From Micromonospora sediminicola (GTDB lineage: Bacteria > Actinomycetota > Actinomycetes > Mycobacteriales > Micromonosporaceae): a stretch of 64,000 nucleotides of DNA. Below are positions 41,627-50,860 of the stretch, piece after piece. Each line of letters opens with the position of its first letter. Position 1 is the stretch's first letter. Below the pieces are notes generated by a model. That model was not told where the DNA came from, ran no database searches, and was given only the letters and a program-made list of their open reading frames with translations. The DNA lies in assembly GCF_900089585.1 (NCBI RefSeq), contig NZ_FLRH01000003.1, forward strand, positions 2,122,501 to 2,186,500, in the 5' to 3' direction. A program made the translations under genes and the position numbers.

Positions 41627-43195
41627 TCAGCCGTTGGCGGCGACGTCGTCCACCAGGTGGAGCAGGGTGCGCACCGGCACGCCGGTGCCGCCCTTGGTCC
41701 AGTAGCCGGTCGCCTCGCCCGAGTGGTAGCCCGGCCCGGCGATGTCGATGTGCGCCCAGGCCACGTCGTCGGTGACGAACTCACGCAGGAACACGCCGCC
41801 CTGCAGCATGTGCCCGGCCCGGTCCATCCCGGCGTTGACCTGCGAGATGTCCGCGACGTCGGACTCCATGCCCTTGCGCACGTCGTCCGGCAGCGGCATC
41901 GGCCAGGCCGGCTCGCCGGTCGCGTCACCGGCCACCCGGACCCGCTCGCACAGCTCCGGGGTGCCCATCACGCCGGCGATCCGCTTGCCCAGCGCGATCA
42001 CCTGGCCGCCGGTCAGCGTCGACGTCTCGAACAGGTAGTCGGCGCCGTCCTCGCAGGCCCGGGCGATCGCGTCGGCCAGCACCATCCGGCCCTCGGCGTC
42101 GGTGTTGAGCACCTCCACCTTCTTGCCGTTGTACATGCTGATCACGTCGCCCGGCCGGTAGCTGGTGCCCGACGGCATGTTCTCCGCCATCGGCAGGTAA
42201 CCGGTGACCGTCACCGACGGCTTGAGCGCGGCGACCGCCAGCATGGCCGCGCCGACCGCCGCCGCGCCGGCCATGTCCGACTTCATCTCCCACATGCCCT
42301 GCGCCGGCTTGATCGAGATGCCGCCGGTGTCGAACGTGATGCCCTTGCCGACGAGCGCGACCCGCTTGCCGTTGCCGCCGCCCGCGGGGGTCCAGGTGAG
42401 CTTCACCAGCCGCGGCGGGGCCTCCGAGCCCTGGCCGACCGCGAGGATGCCGCCGTAGCCGCCGGCGGCCAGCGCCGCCTCGTCCAGCACCTCGACCTCC
42501 AGCCCCGCCTCGCGGGCGGCGGCGGAGACGACGTCGGCGAACGCCGGGGGCCGCAGCTCGTTCGGCGCGGTGTTCACCCAGTCCCGACTGGTCCGCACCG
42601 CGCCGGCCACCGCCTGCGCGCGGGTGACCTCGGCCTGGGCGGTCCCGTCGGCCGCGTCCGGCACCGCGACCAGCACCTCGGCCACCGGCTCCCGCCGGGT
42701 CGGCTGCGGCTTGGTCTTGTAGCCGGCGAACCGGTAGCCGCCGAGCAGCGCGCCCTCGGCGACCGCGCGCAGCGCGGCCGGCGCGTCGGCGTCGTCGGGC
42801 AGCGGCAGGGCGAGGGCGACGCGCGGGGCGCCGGCCAGCGCCCGCACCGCGGCACCGGCGGCGCGGCGCAGCGACTCGGGCCCGGGGGCGGCGCCGGAGG
42901 GCTCCGGGCCGAGCCCGACGGCGGCGACCACCGGTGCGGTCACCGTGCCCAGCGTGGCCAGCTTGATCACCTCGCCGGGGCCACCGGTCGCGCCGAGCAG
43001 GGCCAGCGTCTCGGTCAGCTTGCCGTCGAACGCGGCGGCGATGCTCTCCGCGCCGCTGGCCAGCAGCAGGGCGTGGGCGGGTGCGCCGCTGCCCGGCTCG
43101 GTGGTCTGGCTGTGCACGCCGATCACGATCGCGTCGACGGCGAGTTCGGCGGGGTCGGTGTCGACCAGGCTGAGGGTGGTGCGGGGCGATGTCAC
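41627..43195 (-). CDS. pepA: Leucyl aminopeptidase (M17)
   Basis: A 522-residue cytosolic two-metal aminopeptidase releasing N-terminal residues. The C-terminal catalytic half shows [30 protein letters not shown] and the signature [15 protein letters not shown], with the metal ligands Lys, Asp and Glu in place; the N-terminal half is the regulatory macro-like domain ([11 protein letters not shown]). Slightly longer than the E. coli enzyme. GTG 43195 has GGAG 8 bp upstream. Same neighbourhood as Mycobacterium pepB, beside gcvT. Confidence 0.95.
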   Translation of the reverse strand: MTSPRTTLSLVDTDPAELAVDAIVIGVHSQTTEPGSGAPAHALLLASGAESIAAAFDGKLTETLALLGATGGPGEVIKLATLGTVTAPVVAAVGLGPEPSGAAPGPESLRRAAGAAVRALAGAPRVALALPLPDDADAPAALRAVAEGALLGGYRFAGYKTKPQPTRREPVAEVLVAVPDAADGTAQAEVTRAQAVAGAVRTSRDWVNTAPNELRPPAFADVVSAAAREAGLEVEVLDEAALAAGGYGGILAVGQGSEAPPRLVKLTWTPAGGGNGKRVALVGKGITFDTGGISIKPAQGMWEMKSDMAGAAAVGAAMLAVAALKPSVTVTGYLPMAENMPSGTSYRPGDVISMYNGKKVEVLNTDAEGRMVLADAIARACEDGADYLFETSTLTGGQVIALGKRIAGVMGTPELCERVRVAGDATGEPAWPMPLPDDVRKGMESDVADISQVNAGMDRAGHMLQGGVFLREFVTDDVAWAHIDIAGPGYHSGEATGYWTKGGTGVPVRTLLHLVDDVAANG

Positions 43196-43347
43196 GAAAG
43201 CTACTCCGGGCGGGCCGGGCCGGCCGCGTCGTCGCGTACCGGCGGTGAAGGTCTCTCCGGCGGCAACCTACCCGTCGGAGGCGTGGCTGTCCCGCCGATG
43301 GACGCCGACGGGATCCCGCCGATGCTAACCAGCCCGGTCCGGGCCGG

Positions 43348-43353
43348 TAAGTT
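43348..43353 (+). promoter_or_regulatory. Leaderless -10 element of gcvT
   Basis: TAAGTT, 7 bp before ATG 43361. With no leader there is no room for a glycine riboswitch. Confidence 0.6.
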
Positions 43354-43360
43354 GCCACCC

Positions 43361-44485
43361 ATGACCGAGGTGACCTCCGACGCCGCCGAGACCCGGCTGC
43401 GCCGCTCCCCGCTGCACGAGCGACACACCGCGCTCGGCGCGAAGTTCGCCCCCTTCGGGGGCTGGCAGATGCCGCTGGAGTACGCCGGCGGCGGCGTGCT
43501 CAAGGAGCACACCGCCGTGCGGACCGCTGTGGGCGTGTTCGACGTCTCGCACCTGGGCAAGGTCCGGGTCACCGGGCCGGGCGCCGCCGACTTCGTCAAC
43601 GCCTGCCTGACCAACGACCTCGGCCGGATCGCGCCCGGAAAGGCGCAGTACACGCTCTGCTGCGACGACGCCACCGGCGGCGTGGTGGACGACATCATCG
43701 CCTACCTGCACGCCGACGACCACGTCTTCCTGGTGCCGAACGCGGCCAACACCGCCGAGGTGGCCCGCCGGTTGCGCGCCGCCGCGCCGGACGGCGTGAC
43801 CGTCACCGACGAGCACGAGGCGTACGCGGTGCTCGCGGTCCAGGGTCCGCGGTCGGCGGAGCTGCTCGCCGGGCTCGGCCTGCCCACCGGGCACGAGTAC
43901 ATGAGCTTCTCCACCGCCACGCTGGCCGGCGTGGAGCTGACCGTCTGCCGCACCGGCTACACCGGCGAGCTGGGCTACGAGCTGGTCGTGCCCGCCGAGC
44001 ACGCGGTCGCGGTCTGGGACGCGCTGCTCGCCGCCGCCGACGACGTGCGCGCCTGCGGCCTGGCCGCCCGGGACACGCTGCGCACCGAGATGGGCTACCC
44101 GCTGCACGGGCAGGACCTCTCCCTGGAGATCACCCCGGTGCAGGGCCGCTCCGGCTGGGCGGTGGGCTGGGACAAGCCGGCCTTCTGGGGCCGGGACGCG
44201 CTGCGCGCCGAGAAGGCCGCCGGTCCGGCCCGTACGCTGCGCGGCCTCACCGCCGTGGACCGGGCCATCCCGCGTCCCGGCATGGCCGTGTACGCCGGCG
44301 ACACGCAGGTCGGCGTCGTCACCAGCGGCACGTTCAGCCCGACGCTCAAGCACGGCGTCGCGCTGGCGCTGGTCGCCACCGACCCGAAGCTGCCCGACGG
44401 CGAGGAGTTGGAGGTCGACATCCGCGGCCGGCGGGCCCGGATGCGCCTGACGAAGCCCCCGTTCGTCCAGCCCTCCGTCCGCTGA
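43361..44485 (+). CDS. gcvT: Glycine cleavage system aminomethyltransferase (T protein)
   Basis: A 374-residue tetrahydrofolate-dependent enzyme taking the aminomethyl group from lipoylated H protein. Landmarks: [71 protein letters not shown] (folate/active region) and the C-terminal [20 protein letters not shown]. No other gcv genes are in the window; H and P proteins must lie elsewhere. It links functionally to lipA/lipB and lpdA nearby. Its stop is 10 bp from the convergent gene. Confidence 0.95.
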   Translation: MTEVTSDAAETRLRRSPLHERHTALGAKFAPFGGWQMPLEYAGGGVLKEHTAVRTAVGVFDVSHLGKVRVTGPGAADFVNACLTNDLGRIAPGKAQYTLCCDDATGGVVDDIIAYLHADDHVFLVPNAANTAEVARRLRAAAPDGVTVTDEHEAYAVLAVQGPRSAELLAGLGLPTGHEYMSFSTATLAGVELTVCRTGYTGELGYELVVPAEHAVAVWDALLAAADDVRACGLAARDTLRTEMGYPLHGQDLSLEITPVQGRSGWAVGWDKPAFWGRDALRAEKAAGPARTLRGLTAVDRAIPRPGMAVYAGDTQVGVVTSGTFSPTLKHGVALALVATDPKLPDGEELEVDIRGRRARMRLTKPPFVQPSVR

Positions 44486-44495
44486 ACCGCGCGGG

Positions 44496-45788
44496 TCAGT
44501 CCTCGGCGAGGCGCTCGCCGGCGTCGAGGACGGCCTGCGTCCAGCCGCCCTCCAGCACGCCGGTGCCGTCCAGCACGGCCCAGTCGACCACGTCCGACGC
44601 CTCCACCACCACCGGCGAGCCGATCCGCACGCCGGGGTCGGTGTTGGCGTCGCTGGCGCTGGCGCCGACGATCCGCTCCGGGACCTCCCAGGAGGTCACC
44701 CCGGCCCAGACGTACTCGGGGCCCTCGTCACCGGGCAGGCCGTACTTGACCACGAGCTGGCTCTCGTCGGGCAGCCGGCCGGCCAGGAACCGGGCCCGGA
44801 TGTCGCCGAGCGAGGCGCGGGCGGTGGCCACCGCCCGGCTCATCGCGTCGCCGGTGCGGGTGTAACGGACGTCCGGCTGGATGCCGTTGAACAGCGTCGC
44901 GCAGGCGGCGGCGAAGTAGCGCCCGGGCGGGCCCGGGTGCCCGGGCGGCGGGTTGAGGCTCAGGAACGAGTCGGCGTCCGGGTCGGTGGCCGGGTCCAGC
45001 TCCAACCGCAGCAGCACCGGCGCCGTCGCGCCGTGCTGCTCCGGATTGCCGTACGCGACCGCGATGTCGTGCCCGGTCACCGTGGCCAGCACCGGCAGCT
45101 GCACGAACGCCGGCACCTCCTCGCCGGCCAGCCCGTCGGTCCAGTCCCGCAGCAGCCGCCGGGCCGCCCCGGTCATCACCGCGCCCCAGGCCCGGGTGAG
45201 GTGGTCCGGCACGCCCTGGGCCTGCAACTCCAGCAGCCCGAACCGGCGCAGCCCCTTGGTGGTGAACCAGAGCCCGTCGGCGTCCGAGGAGTAGGGCACC
45301 AGCACCCAGTCGACCAGCCGGATCCGGCCGTGCTCGTCGGGCAGCGAGCGCAGCGCGGCCGCCGGGTCGAGGAACTGGAGCCCGAAGACGTCCACCACGT
45401 CCCCGCCGACCGTTTCGGCGACCGCCGCGGCCACCGCCCGGGCCGCCCACTCGTGCGCCGGCGGCCAGCCCGGCCGGTACTCGGCCTGCACCACCACCAG
45501 GTGGGTGGCGGCGGCCAGCCGGGCCAGCTGCTCGTCGGTGGCGCCGAACGCGCTGAGCAGATCCGGCGGCAGCTCCGGGAACTCGTCGACGGTGCGCGTG
45601 TCCACGCTCATCAGGGGGCTGTCCAGCATCTGCTTCGCCAGCCCGTGCACCGGCTCGGCGAGCCGGCCGGCCAGACCCTCCACCGCGGTCTTCGGGCTGA
45701 CCCGGGGCAGCCCGGCGATCGGCACCAGATAGGTCGCGTCGAGCGACTCGGGCACCGGTACGGGCAGGAAGTCGTCCGTGATGAGCAT
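44496..45788 (-). CDS. Hypothetical protein with C-terminal DUF2314-like domain
   Basis: A 430-residue soluble protein. The first ~300 residues (LDATYLVPIAGLPRVSPKTA, THLVVVQAEYRPGWPPAHEW, DVFGLQFLDPAAALRSL, IRLVDWVLVPYSSDADGLWF) belong to no family I recognise. The last ~100 (QLVVKYGLPGDEGPEYVWAG, VGASASDANTDPGVRIGSPV, VVEASDVVDWAVLDG) fit the DUF2314 pattern. ATG 45788 has GAGGGG 6 bp before it. It reads in the same direction as cobS, across a 62-bp gap, but a cobalamin role is not implied. Confidence 0.65.
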   Translation of the reverse strand: MLITDDFLPVPVPESLDATYLVPIAGLPRVSPKTAVEGLAGRLAEPVHGLAKQMLDSPLMSVDTRTVDEFPELPPDLLSAFGATDEQLARLAAATHLVVVQAEYRPGWPPAHEWAARAVAAAVAETVGGDVVDVFGLQFLDPAAALRSLPDEHGRIRLVDWVLVPYSSDADGLWFTTKGLRRFGLLELQAQGVPDHLTRAWGAVMTGAARRLLRDWTDGLAGEEVPAFVQLPVLATVTGHDIAVAYGNPEQHGATAPVLLRLELDPATDPDADSFLSLNPPPGHPGPPGRYFAAACATLFNGIQPDVRYTRTGDAMSRAVATARASLGDIRARFLAGRLPDESQLVVKYGLPGDEGPEYVWAGVTSWEVPERIVGASASDANTDPGVRIGSPVVVEASDVVDWAVLDGTGVLEGGWTQAVLDAGERLAED

Positions 45789-45850
45789 GTCGTCCCCCTC
45801 GACCGCGCCGGTGCACCAACCCGAACGCTACCCGTCCGACCGGGTGGCGA

Positions 45851-46624
45851 TCAGCCGGTCAGGACCAGTCCCAGGTAGGACAGCGTGGTGACGATCTCCA
45901 CGAGGGCGCCGAGGACGTCGCCGGTGATCCCGCCGAAGCGGCGTACCAGGTGTCGCAGGAGCCCGGCCGCGACGGCGAGCGCGCCGAGCACGGCGAGCGG
46001 CCCCTGCCACGGGCGGCCCGGCACGGCGGGCGCGGCCAGCAGCGCGACGGCGAGCGCGCCGACGGTCGGCGCCACCCACCCCACGGTGCCGGCCACCAGC
46101 GCGCCCAGGCCCTCCGGTCGGGCCGCCGGCACCCCGCGGCGACAGGCCAGCGTCACCCCCAGCCGCCCGGCCGCGGTGCCCGCGACCACCGCGGCGAGCG
46201 CCGCGACCGCGTCCCGCCCGACCAGCTCCGCGAGCACCGCGGTCTGGAGCAGGAGGACGAGCACCAGCGCGACCACCCCGAACGGGCCGACGTCCGGCTG
46301 TTTCATGATCTTCAGGGCGGCCTCGCCGCGGCGGTAGGAGCCGAGCGCGTCCACGGTGTCGGCCAGCCCGTCCAGGTGCAGGCCCCGGGTGAGCAGCGCG
46401 CCCAGCCCGACGGTGAGCCCGGCGGCGACCAGCGGCGGGGTGACGGCGCCGGCGAGCAGCAGCACCCCGCCGAGCAGCGCGCCGAGCAGCGCGCCGACCG
46501 CCGGGGCCAGGGCCATCGCGGTGCCGGCGGTGGCCCGGTCGACCCGGCCGGCGCGCAGCGGCGCGGTGGTGAACGTGGTCAGCGCCAGCCGGACGCCGTC
46601 GGCGAGCCGGGCCTCAGTCGGCAC
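45851..46624 (-). CDS. cobS: Adenosylcobinamide-GDP ribazoletransferase (cobalamin synthase)
   Basis: A 257-residue membrane enzyme joining alpha-ribazole to adenosylcobinamide-GDP. The family motif LTRGLHLDGLADTVDALGSY is followed by LKIMKQPDVGPFGVVAL, then five to six hydrophobic helices. GTG 46624 lies inside the end of the cobU-cobT gene (11-bp overlap), so translation is coupled. With CobU and CobT it completes the nucleotide-loop assembly. Confidence 0.93.
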   Translation of the reverse strand: MPTEARLADGVRLALTTFTTAPLRAGRVDRATAGTAMALAPAVGALLGALLGGVLLLAGAVTPPLVAAGLTVGLGALLTRGLHLDGLADTVDALGSYRRGEAALKIMKQPDVGPFGVVALVLVLLLQTAVLAELVGRDAVAALAAVVAGTAAGRLGVTLACRRGVPAARPEGLGALVAGTVGWVAPTVGALAVALLAAPAVPGRPWQGPLAVLGALAVAAGLLRHLVRRFGGITGDVLGALVEIVTTLSYLGLVLTG

Positions 46625-48626
46625 GTCGGCCGGGGAAGACCGGCTCGTCCGCGCCGGTCGTGGCCGGTCCCGGCCCGGCCGGCTCCGGTTCGGCGAAGTC
46701 CGGCTCGTCCGCGCCGGTCGTGGCCGGTCCCGGCCCGGCCGGCTCGGGCTCCGCGAAGCTCTCGTCCTCCGCGCCGCCGCCGAGCGACGGATGCACGGGC
46801 AGGGTGGCGGCCAGCGTCAGCGCCGAGCGCAGCAGCGGCAGGGCGGCCAGCGCGGTCGCCCCCTCGCCCAGGTCGAGCCGCAGGTCCAGCAGCGGCGTCA
46901 GGCCGAGGACGTCGGCGGCGAGCCGCACCCCGGGACGGCCACCGTGGTCGGGCAGCAGGCACCAGTGCCGGGCCTGCCCGGCCAGGTCGCGGCTGACCAT
47001 CCCGGCGGCGGTGCCGACCGGGCCGTCCAGCAGCACCGGGACCCGTCGGGCGGTGGCGCCGAGCAGCACGCCGGTGGCCATCGCGATGTCGCCGCCGCCC
47101 AGCTCGGACAGGATGTCGTGGGCCTCGCGGGGCGAGCGCCGGGTGCGGTGCAGCGCGTCCCGGACGGCCGCGCAGCGGACCATCCAGGCCGCGTCGTCGA
47201 TCTCGCCCTGCTCGTTCACCACCCGGCCGAGCACGGCCGGCGGTTCCGCGCCGGCCGTGGCCGCCAGCACCGCGGCGGCCGTCGCCTCGGCGCCGGCCCC
47301 GCACGCCGCCAGCACCAGCAGTTGTACGCCGGCGTCGGCGGCCTGCTCGGCCAGGCGCCAGCCGTAGCGCAGCGCCGCCTCCACCTGGTCGGCGGGGAGC
47401 GCCGGACCGTCCTCGAACGGCGCCGAGGTGGGTGCCTCGACGACCTGGAGGCTGGCGCCGTTCTCGGCGGCCAGCCGGGCCAGCGCGCCCCGCCCGGCGC
47501 GGGCCTGCCGGGCGCGGCGGGCCGACTCGCCGGGCGCCGCCCCGGCCGACGCGCCGCCGTCGTGGTCGCCGTGCAGCAGCAGCACCCGGACGGCGTCCCA
47601 CGGGCGCGGGGTGGCGGTGCCCTGGGTGGCGGCGGCGAAGCCGACCACCTGCTCCAGCACGCCGAGCCCGGCGCCGGGGACGTCGAGCGTGGCGAGCCGG
47701 TCGACCGCCTGCGGGCCGGTGTAGTCGTCCGGCATCGGCAGTTCCATGCCGGGCTGGATGACCAGCCCGGTGGCGATCATCGGCAACGCCATGGTGGGGG
47801 CCGCCCAGTCGCCCGCGCCGGACGTCCCGCCCTGCCCCGGGGTGGGCACCGGCGCGGCGGTCGGGGTGAGCACCTCGGGCAGCGCCACGTCCGGCACGGC
47901 CCGACCGCCCGGGTCCGGCGTGGAGGCGGTGGACGGCGCCCAGGGCCGGTCGGCCGGGCGGGACTCGGCCGTTCCCGGGCCGGTCGCCGGTTCCGCCGGC
48001 GTGGCTCCGAGGCTTCCCGGGGCCGCCGGCCGCGCCGCCGGGGTGGACCCGGGCGTCGCCGGGGTGGTGGCGGCCGGGGTGGGCGGCTTGAGCCAGGCGG
48101 TCTGGCCGGCCACCACGAGCGCGACCGCGTCGCAGGCGTCGGCGACCGCCCGGTTGGTCGCGCCCAGCGCGTCGGTGAACGCCCGGCCCAGCGGCGTGGT
48201 GGGCACCAGCGACAGGCCGACCTCCGGGCTGACCAGCACCAGCCGCGCCTGGCTCGCGCGGACCGCGGCGGCCAGCTCGGCGACGGTGGCGGTGTCGTCG
48301 GCCGGCTGGTGGGCCGGGTCGAGCAGCACGGTGACCCAGCCGCCGAGGTCGTCCACGAGCACTGTGTCGTGCCGGCCGGCGGCGGTGATCAGCTCGGCCA
48401 GCCGGCCCGGATCCGCCGCGGTCTCCTCGGTGGTCCAACTCCCCGGCCGGCGGGCGCGGTGCGCCGCGAGGCGGCCCGCCCACTCGGTGTCCTCCGGGTC
48501 CCCGGCGGGGGCGGTGGCCACGTACCGGACCGTGGGCGCGTCGGCGACCAGTGACTCGGCGAACTCGGACTTGCCGGAGCGGATACCGCCGAGCACGAGG
48601 AGGGTGTGCCACCCGTCAACGGACAT
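46614..48626 (-). CDS. cobU-cobT: Fused CobU-CobT: adenosylcobinamide kinase/guanylyltransferase and DMB phosphoribosyltransferase
   Basis: A 670-residue fusion. Residues about 1-180 are CobU (P-loop LVLGGIRSGKSEFAESLV, YVATAPAGDPEDTEW, TVLVDDLGGWVTVLL), which phosphorylates cobinamide and adds GMP. A Pro/Ala/Thr linker (about 180-285) leads to CobT (about 290-620: SELGGGDIAMATGVLLGA, VPVLLDGPVGTAAGMV, LPDHGGRPGVR), which makes alpha-ribazole phosphate. The C-terminus ends with a 20-residue unit (FAEPEPAGPGPATTGADEP plus one) in duplicate. ATG 48626 is 6 bp after TAAGGT. CobS is translated from the overlapping gene downstream. Confidence 0.9.
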   Translation of the reverse strand: MSVDGWHTLLVLGGIRSGKSEFAESLVADAPTVRYVATAPAGDPEDTEWAGRLAAHRARRPGSWTTEETAADPGRLAELITAAGRHDTVLVDDLGGWVTVLLDPAHQPADDTATVAELAAAVRASQARLVLVSPEVGLSLVPTTPLGRAFTDALGATNRAVADACDAVALVVAGQTAWLKPPTPAATTPATPGSTPAARPAAPGSLGATPAEPATGPGTAESRPADRPWAPSTASTPDPGGRAVPDVALPEVLTPTAAPVPTPGQGGTSGAGDWAAPTMALPMIATGLVIQPGMELPMPDDYTGPQAVDRLATLDVPGAGLGVLEQVVGFAAATQGTATPRPWDAVRVLLLHGDHDGGASAGAAPGESARRARQARAGRGALARLAAENGASLQVVEAPTSAPFEDGPALPADQVEAALRYGWRLAEQAADAGVQLLVLAACGAGAEATAAAVLAATAGAEPPAVLGRVVNEQGEIDDAAWMVRCAAVRDALHRTRRSPREAHDILSELGGGDIAMATGVLLGATARRVPVLLDGPVGTAAGMVSRDLAGQARHWCLLPDHGGRPGVRLAADVLGLTPLLDLRLDLGEGATALAALPLLRSALTLAATLPVHPSLGGGAEDESFAEPEPAGPGPATTGADEPDFAEPEPAGPGPATTGADEPVFPGRRAD
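46640..46759. repeat. 60-bp tandem duplication at the 3' end of cobU-cobT
   Basis: Two near-identical 60-bp units (period visible from CGGCTCGTCC at 46641 and 46701) encode the doubled acidic Pro-rich tail. The repeat starts only 16 bp from the cobS start codon. Confidence 0.8.
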
Positions 48627-48632
48627 GCCCGT

Positions 48633-48638
48633 ACCTTA
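48633..48638 (-). promoter_or_regulatory. Leaderless -10 element of cobU-cobT
   Basis: TAAGGT on the minus strand, 6 bp before ATG 48626; no space for a cobalamin riboswitch. Confidence 0.55.
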
Positions 48639-48680
48639 GTTCTCCCGCCCGCGCCCCGCCCCTCCCCGCCCCCTCCCCGC

Positions 48681-48753
48681 GTCGATCTTGCGGTTGCGGC
48701 CCTCGGGATGCCGGAAATGGTGGTTCTGTCGGGGCGACAACTGCACGATCGCG
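48681..48753 (-). repeat. Intergenic inverted repeat, GTCGATC family (terminator of the kinase gene)
   Basis: Left arm GTCGATCTTGCGGTTG (48681-48696) pairs imperfectly with CAACTGCACGATCGC (48738-48752), loop about 41 nt. The arm resembles those of the element at 5553-5613. It lies 10 bp past the kinase stop. Confidence 0.6.
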
Positions 48754-48762
48754 GGCGCGGGG

Positions 48763-50535
48763 TCAGTCGCAGTGTTCGAAGGGGCTCGCGTAGGTGGCTC
48801 CGGGGGTGGAGCCGCCCCACTTCACGCAGACGCCGGCGGCGGTGGCCCGGACCGGGCCGGCGTAGTACTGGTAGCCGCCGCTCTGGGTCTGTCGGGCCCT
48901 GCCCTGGACCTCCAGGTACGTGGTCACCGTGGTCACCCGGCCGACGTCGGCGTCCTTGAGCGTCACCACGCAGTTGGCGCCGGACGCGGCGCTGTAGAGC
49001 AGGTAGACCCGTCCCTGCCGGACGCCGCCGGCGGTCAACGTGGCCGAGTCGATCACCTGGTAGCCGCTGCCGCACACCTGCGTCGCGGTGTACGGGTTCG
49101 CCTTCGGCGCCGCCGTCGGGCCGCTCGTCGGGGCGGGGGCGCCGGTGCTCGGCGCCGGTTCGCTCGGTGGCGCGGCGGTGCGGCTCGGCGTGGCCGACGG
49201 GGACCGGCCGGGCCGCCCCGCACGGCTCGGGCTCGGCGTCACCGGGCCGGCGTCGGCCGTCGTCGGCGGCACCGGATCGGCGACCGCCGACTCCCCGGCC
49301 ACCGCGGTCGGGCCGGGCCCCGGGCCCGGCTCGTCGGGGGAGCGCAGCGCCGTCACGGCCACCGCGACCAGCACCGCGACCAGGGCCACACCGGCCGCGC
49401 CGGCCAGCGCCACCGTCCGCCGCCCGCGTCGCGCCGGCTCCTCGCGCGTCGCCGGCCCCTGATCCGACCCCGCCCACGAGGGGCCACCCGGGCCGGACCT
49501 CGGGTGCGGGTCGCCCGCTCCTTGCGACGGGAACGCGACGCCCGTACCCCGGCTCGGGAGGCCGGCCGGCGCGGACGCCGGGCTCGGGGGGCCGGCCGGC
49601 GCGGACGCCGGGCTCGGAGGGCCGGCCGGCGCGGACGCCGGGCCCGGTTCGGCGGGGCCGCTCACCGCCCACGGCGGGCGCGGCGGGACCGGCACGACGG
49701 CCAGCGTGGCGTCCCGGGCGTCCCGCGCGCCCTCGGCCAGGGCCAGCCCGGTCGGGAAGCGGTCGCGTGGGCTCTTCGCCAGCGCGCGTCGGACCACCTC
49801 GACCACCGCCGGGGGCGTGGTCGGCGGCAGCGGCGGCGGCTCGTCCTGCACGTGCCGCATCGCCACCTGCAGCGGGTTGTCGCCGTCGAAGGGCGGGCGG
49901 CCGGCCAGGCAGAAGTACGCCACCGCGCCGAGCGCGTACACGTCGGTGACCGGCGAGACGGGCTGGCCGGCGGCCTGCTCCGGGGACATGTACGAGGCGG
50001 TGCCGAGCACCATGTGGGCGGCGGTGATGCCGGCCATGGTGCTGGCCCGGGCGATGCCGAAGTCGACGAGCACCACCGTGCCGTCCCGCTTCACCAGCAG
50101 GTTCCCCGGCTTCACGTCTCGGTGCACGATGCCGGCGAGGTGGGCGGCGTGCAGTGCCTGGGCGGCCTGCCCCACCACCGACATGGTGGACGCCGGGTCG
50201 AGCCGCCCGGCCTGCCGCACCCAGCTCGACAGCGGCTGGCCGTCGACGTACTCCATCACCAGGTAGCTGACCTGGCTGCCGTCGGCGAGCACGGCCGAGC
50301 CGAAGTCGTGCACCTGCACGATGCCGGGGTGGCGCAGCGCGGCCAGCATCCGGGCCTCGGCGTGGAACCGGGTGGTGAACTCCGGGTCCGCGACCAGCGA
50401 CGGCAGCAGCACCTTCACCGCGACGGCCCGGTCCAGGAGCGTGTCGGTGCACCTCCACACGGCGCCCATGCCACCGGTGGCGACGCGTTCGTCCAGCCGG
50501 TACCGCTCGCTGAGCACCACTCCCGAAGTCAGCAC
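48763..50535 (-). CDS. Receptor-type Ser/Thr protein kinase (PknB-like)
   Basis: A 590-residue membrane kinase. Kinase domain 1-270: Gly-loop VATGGMGAVW, ATP-Lys VAVKVL (K41), HRDVKPGN (D140), VDFGIARA (D158), GTASYMSPEQAAG. A Pro-rich segment contains a 10-residue unit, SAPAGPPSPA-like, three times (30-bp repeats at 49561-49644). One membrane helix (about 368-392) follows RRGRR. The extracellular part has a Pro/Ser/Thr stalk and a ~110-residue C-terminal domain with four Cys (VCGSGYQV, ANCVVTL, GVCVKW, HCD) instead of PASTA repeats, so it is likely a different ligand sensor. GTG 50535 lies 6 bp after TACGGT. Confidence 0.9.
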   Translation of the reverse strand: MLTSGVVLSERYRLDERVATGGMGAVWRCTDTLLDRAVAVKVLLPSLVADPEFTTRFHAEARMLAALRHPGIVQVHDFGSAVLADGSQVSYLVMEYVDGQPLSSWVRQAGRLDPASTMSVVGQAAQALHAAHLAGIVHRDVKPGNLLVKRDGTVVLVDFGIARASTMAGITAAHMVLGTASYMSPEQAAGQPVSPVTDVYALGAVAYFCLAGRPPFDGDNPLQVAMRHVQDEPPPLPPTTPPAVVEVVRRALAKSPRDRFPTGLALAEGARDARDATLAVVPVPPRPPWAVSGPAEPGPASAPAGPPSPASAPAGPPSPASAPAGLPSRGTGVAFPSQGAGDPHPRSGPGGPSWAGSDQGPATREEPARRGRRTVALAGAAGVALVAVLVAVAVTALRSPDEPGPGPGPTAVAGESAVADPVPPTTADAGPVTPSPSRAGRPGRSPSATPSRTAAPPSEPAPSTGAPAPTSGPTAAPKANPYTATQVCGSGYQVIDSATLTAGGVRQGRVYLLYSAASGANCVVTLKDADVGRVTTVTTYLEVQGRARQTQSGGYQYYAGPVRATAAGVCVKWGGSTPGATYASPFEHCD

Positions 50536-50541
50536 CGCGAC

Positions 50542-50609
50542 ACCGTACCGGCCGGCGGCCGGCATGATCCATGTGGCGGCGGGCCGTCGCGCGGCGGGCC
50601 GACTAGGCT
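50542..50609. promoter_or_regulatory. Divergent promoters of the kinase and the small-protein/protease operon
   Basis: Minus strand: TACGGT (plus 50542-50547) 6 bp from GTG 50535. Plus strand: TAGGCT (50604-50609), about 50 bp from ATG 50660, whose mRNA does have a leader with GAGGGGAG. Confidence 0.55.
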
Positions 50610-50659
50610 TGCGGGGGTTTGGCGTCCCACGGGGCGACGGCGGCGAGGGGAGACGCGGC

Positions 50660-50860
50660 ATGGCGTGGAGCTGGCGGTACGAGGGCACGAACGGCGAAGC
50701 GGTCGACGGACCGGCTGAGTCGTTCCCGAATCAGGCCGACGCCGAGTCCTGGATCGGCCAGACCTGGCGGGAGCTCGCGACGTCCGGCGTCACCACCGTC
50801 TCACTGGTCGAGGACGACCGGGTGGAATACCGGATGAGCCTGCAGCCCCCGGCCGAATGA
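50660..50860 (+). CDS. Small conserved hypothetical protein (66 residues)
   Basis: Begins MAWSWRYEGTNGEAVDGPAE and contains FPNQADAESWIGQTWRELAT, then a strand VTTVSLVEDDRVEYRMSL: a compact acidic protein with many Trp, of a kind found in other actinomycetes. GAGGGGAG is 8 bp upstream of the ATG. Its TGA overlaps the ATG of the protease gene (ATGA), so the two are coupled. Function unknown. Confidence 0.75.
   Translation: MAWSWRYEGTNGEAVDGPAESFPNQADAESWIGQTWRELATSGVTTVSLVEDDRVEYRMSLQPPAE

Noticed and set aside
43196..43360. Glycine riboswitch before gcvT
   Set aside because: The region lacks the paired aptamer cores, and a -10 element 7 bp before the ATG leaves no leader.
48627..48762. Cobalamin riboswitch before cobU-cobT
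   Set aside because: No B12-box-like sequence, and the start codon lies 6 bp from a -10 element.
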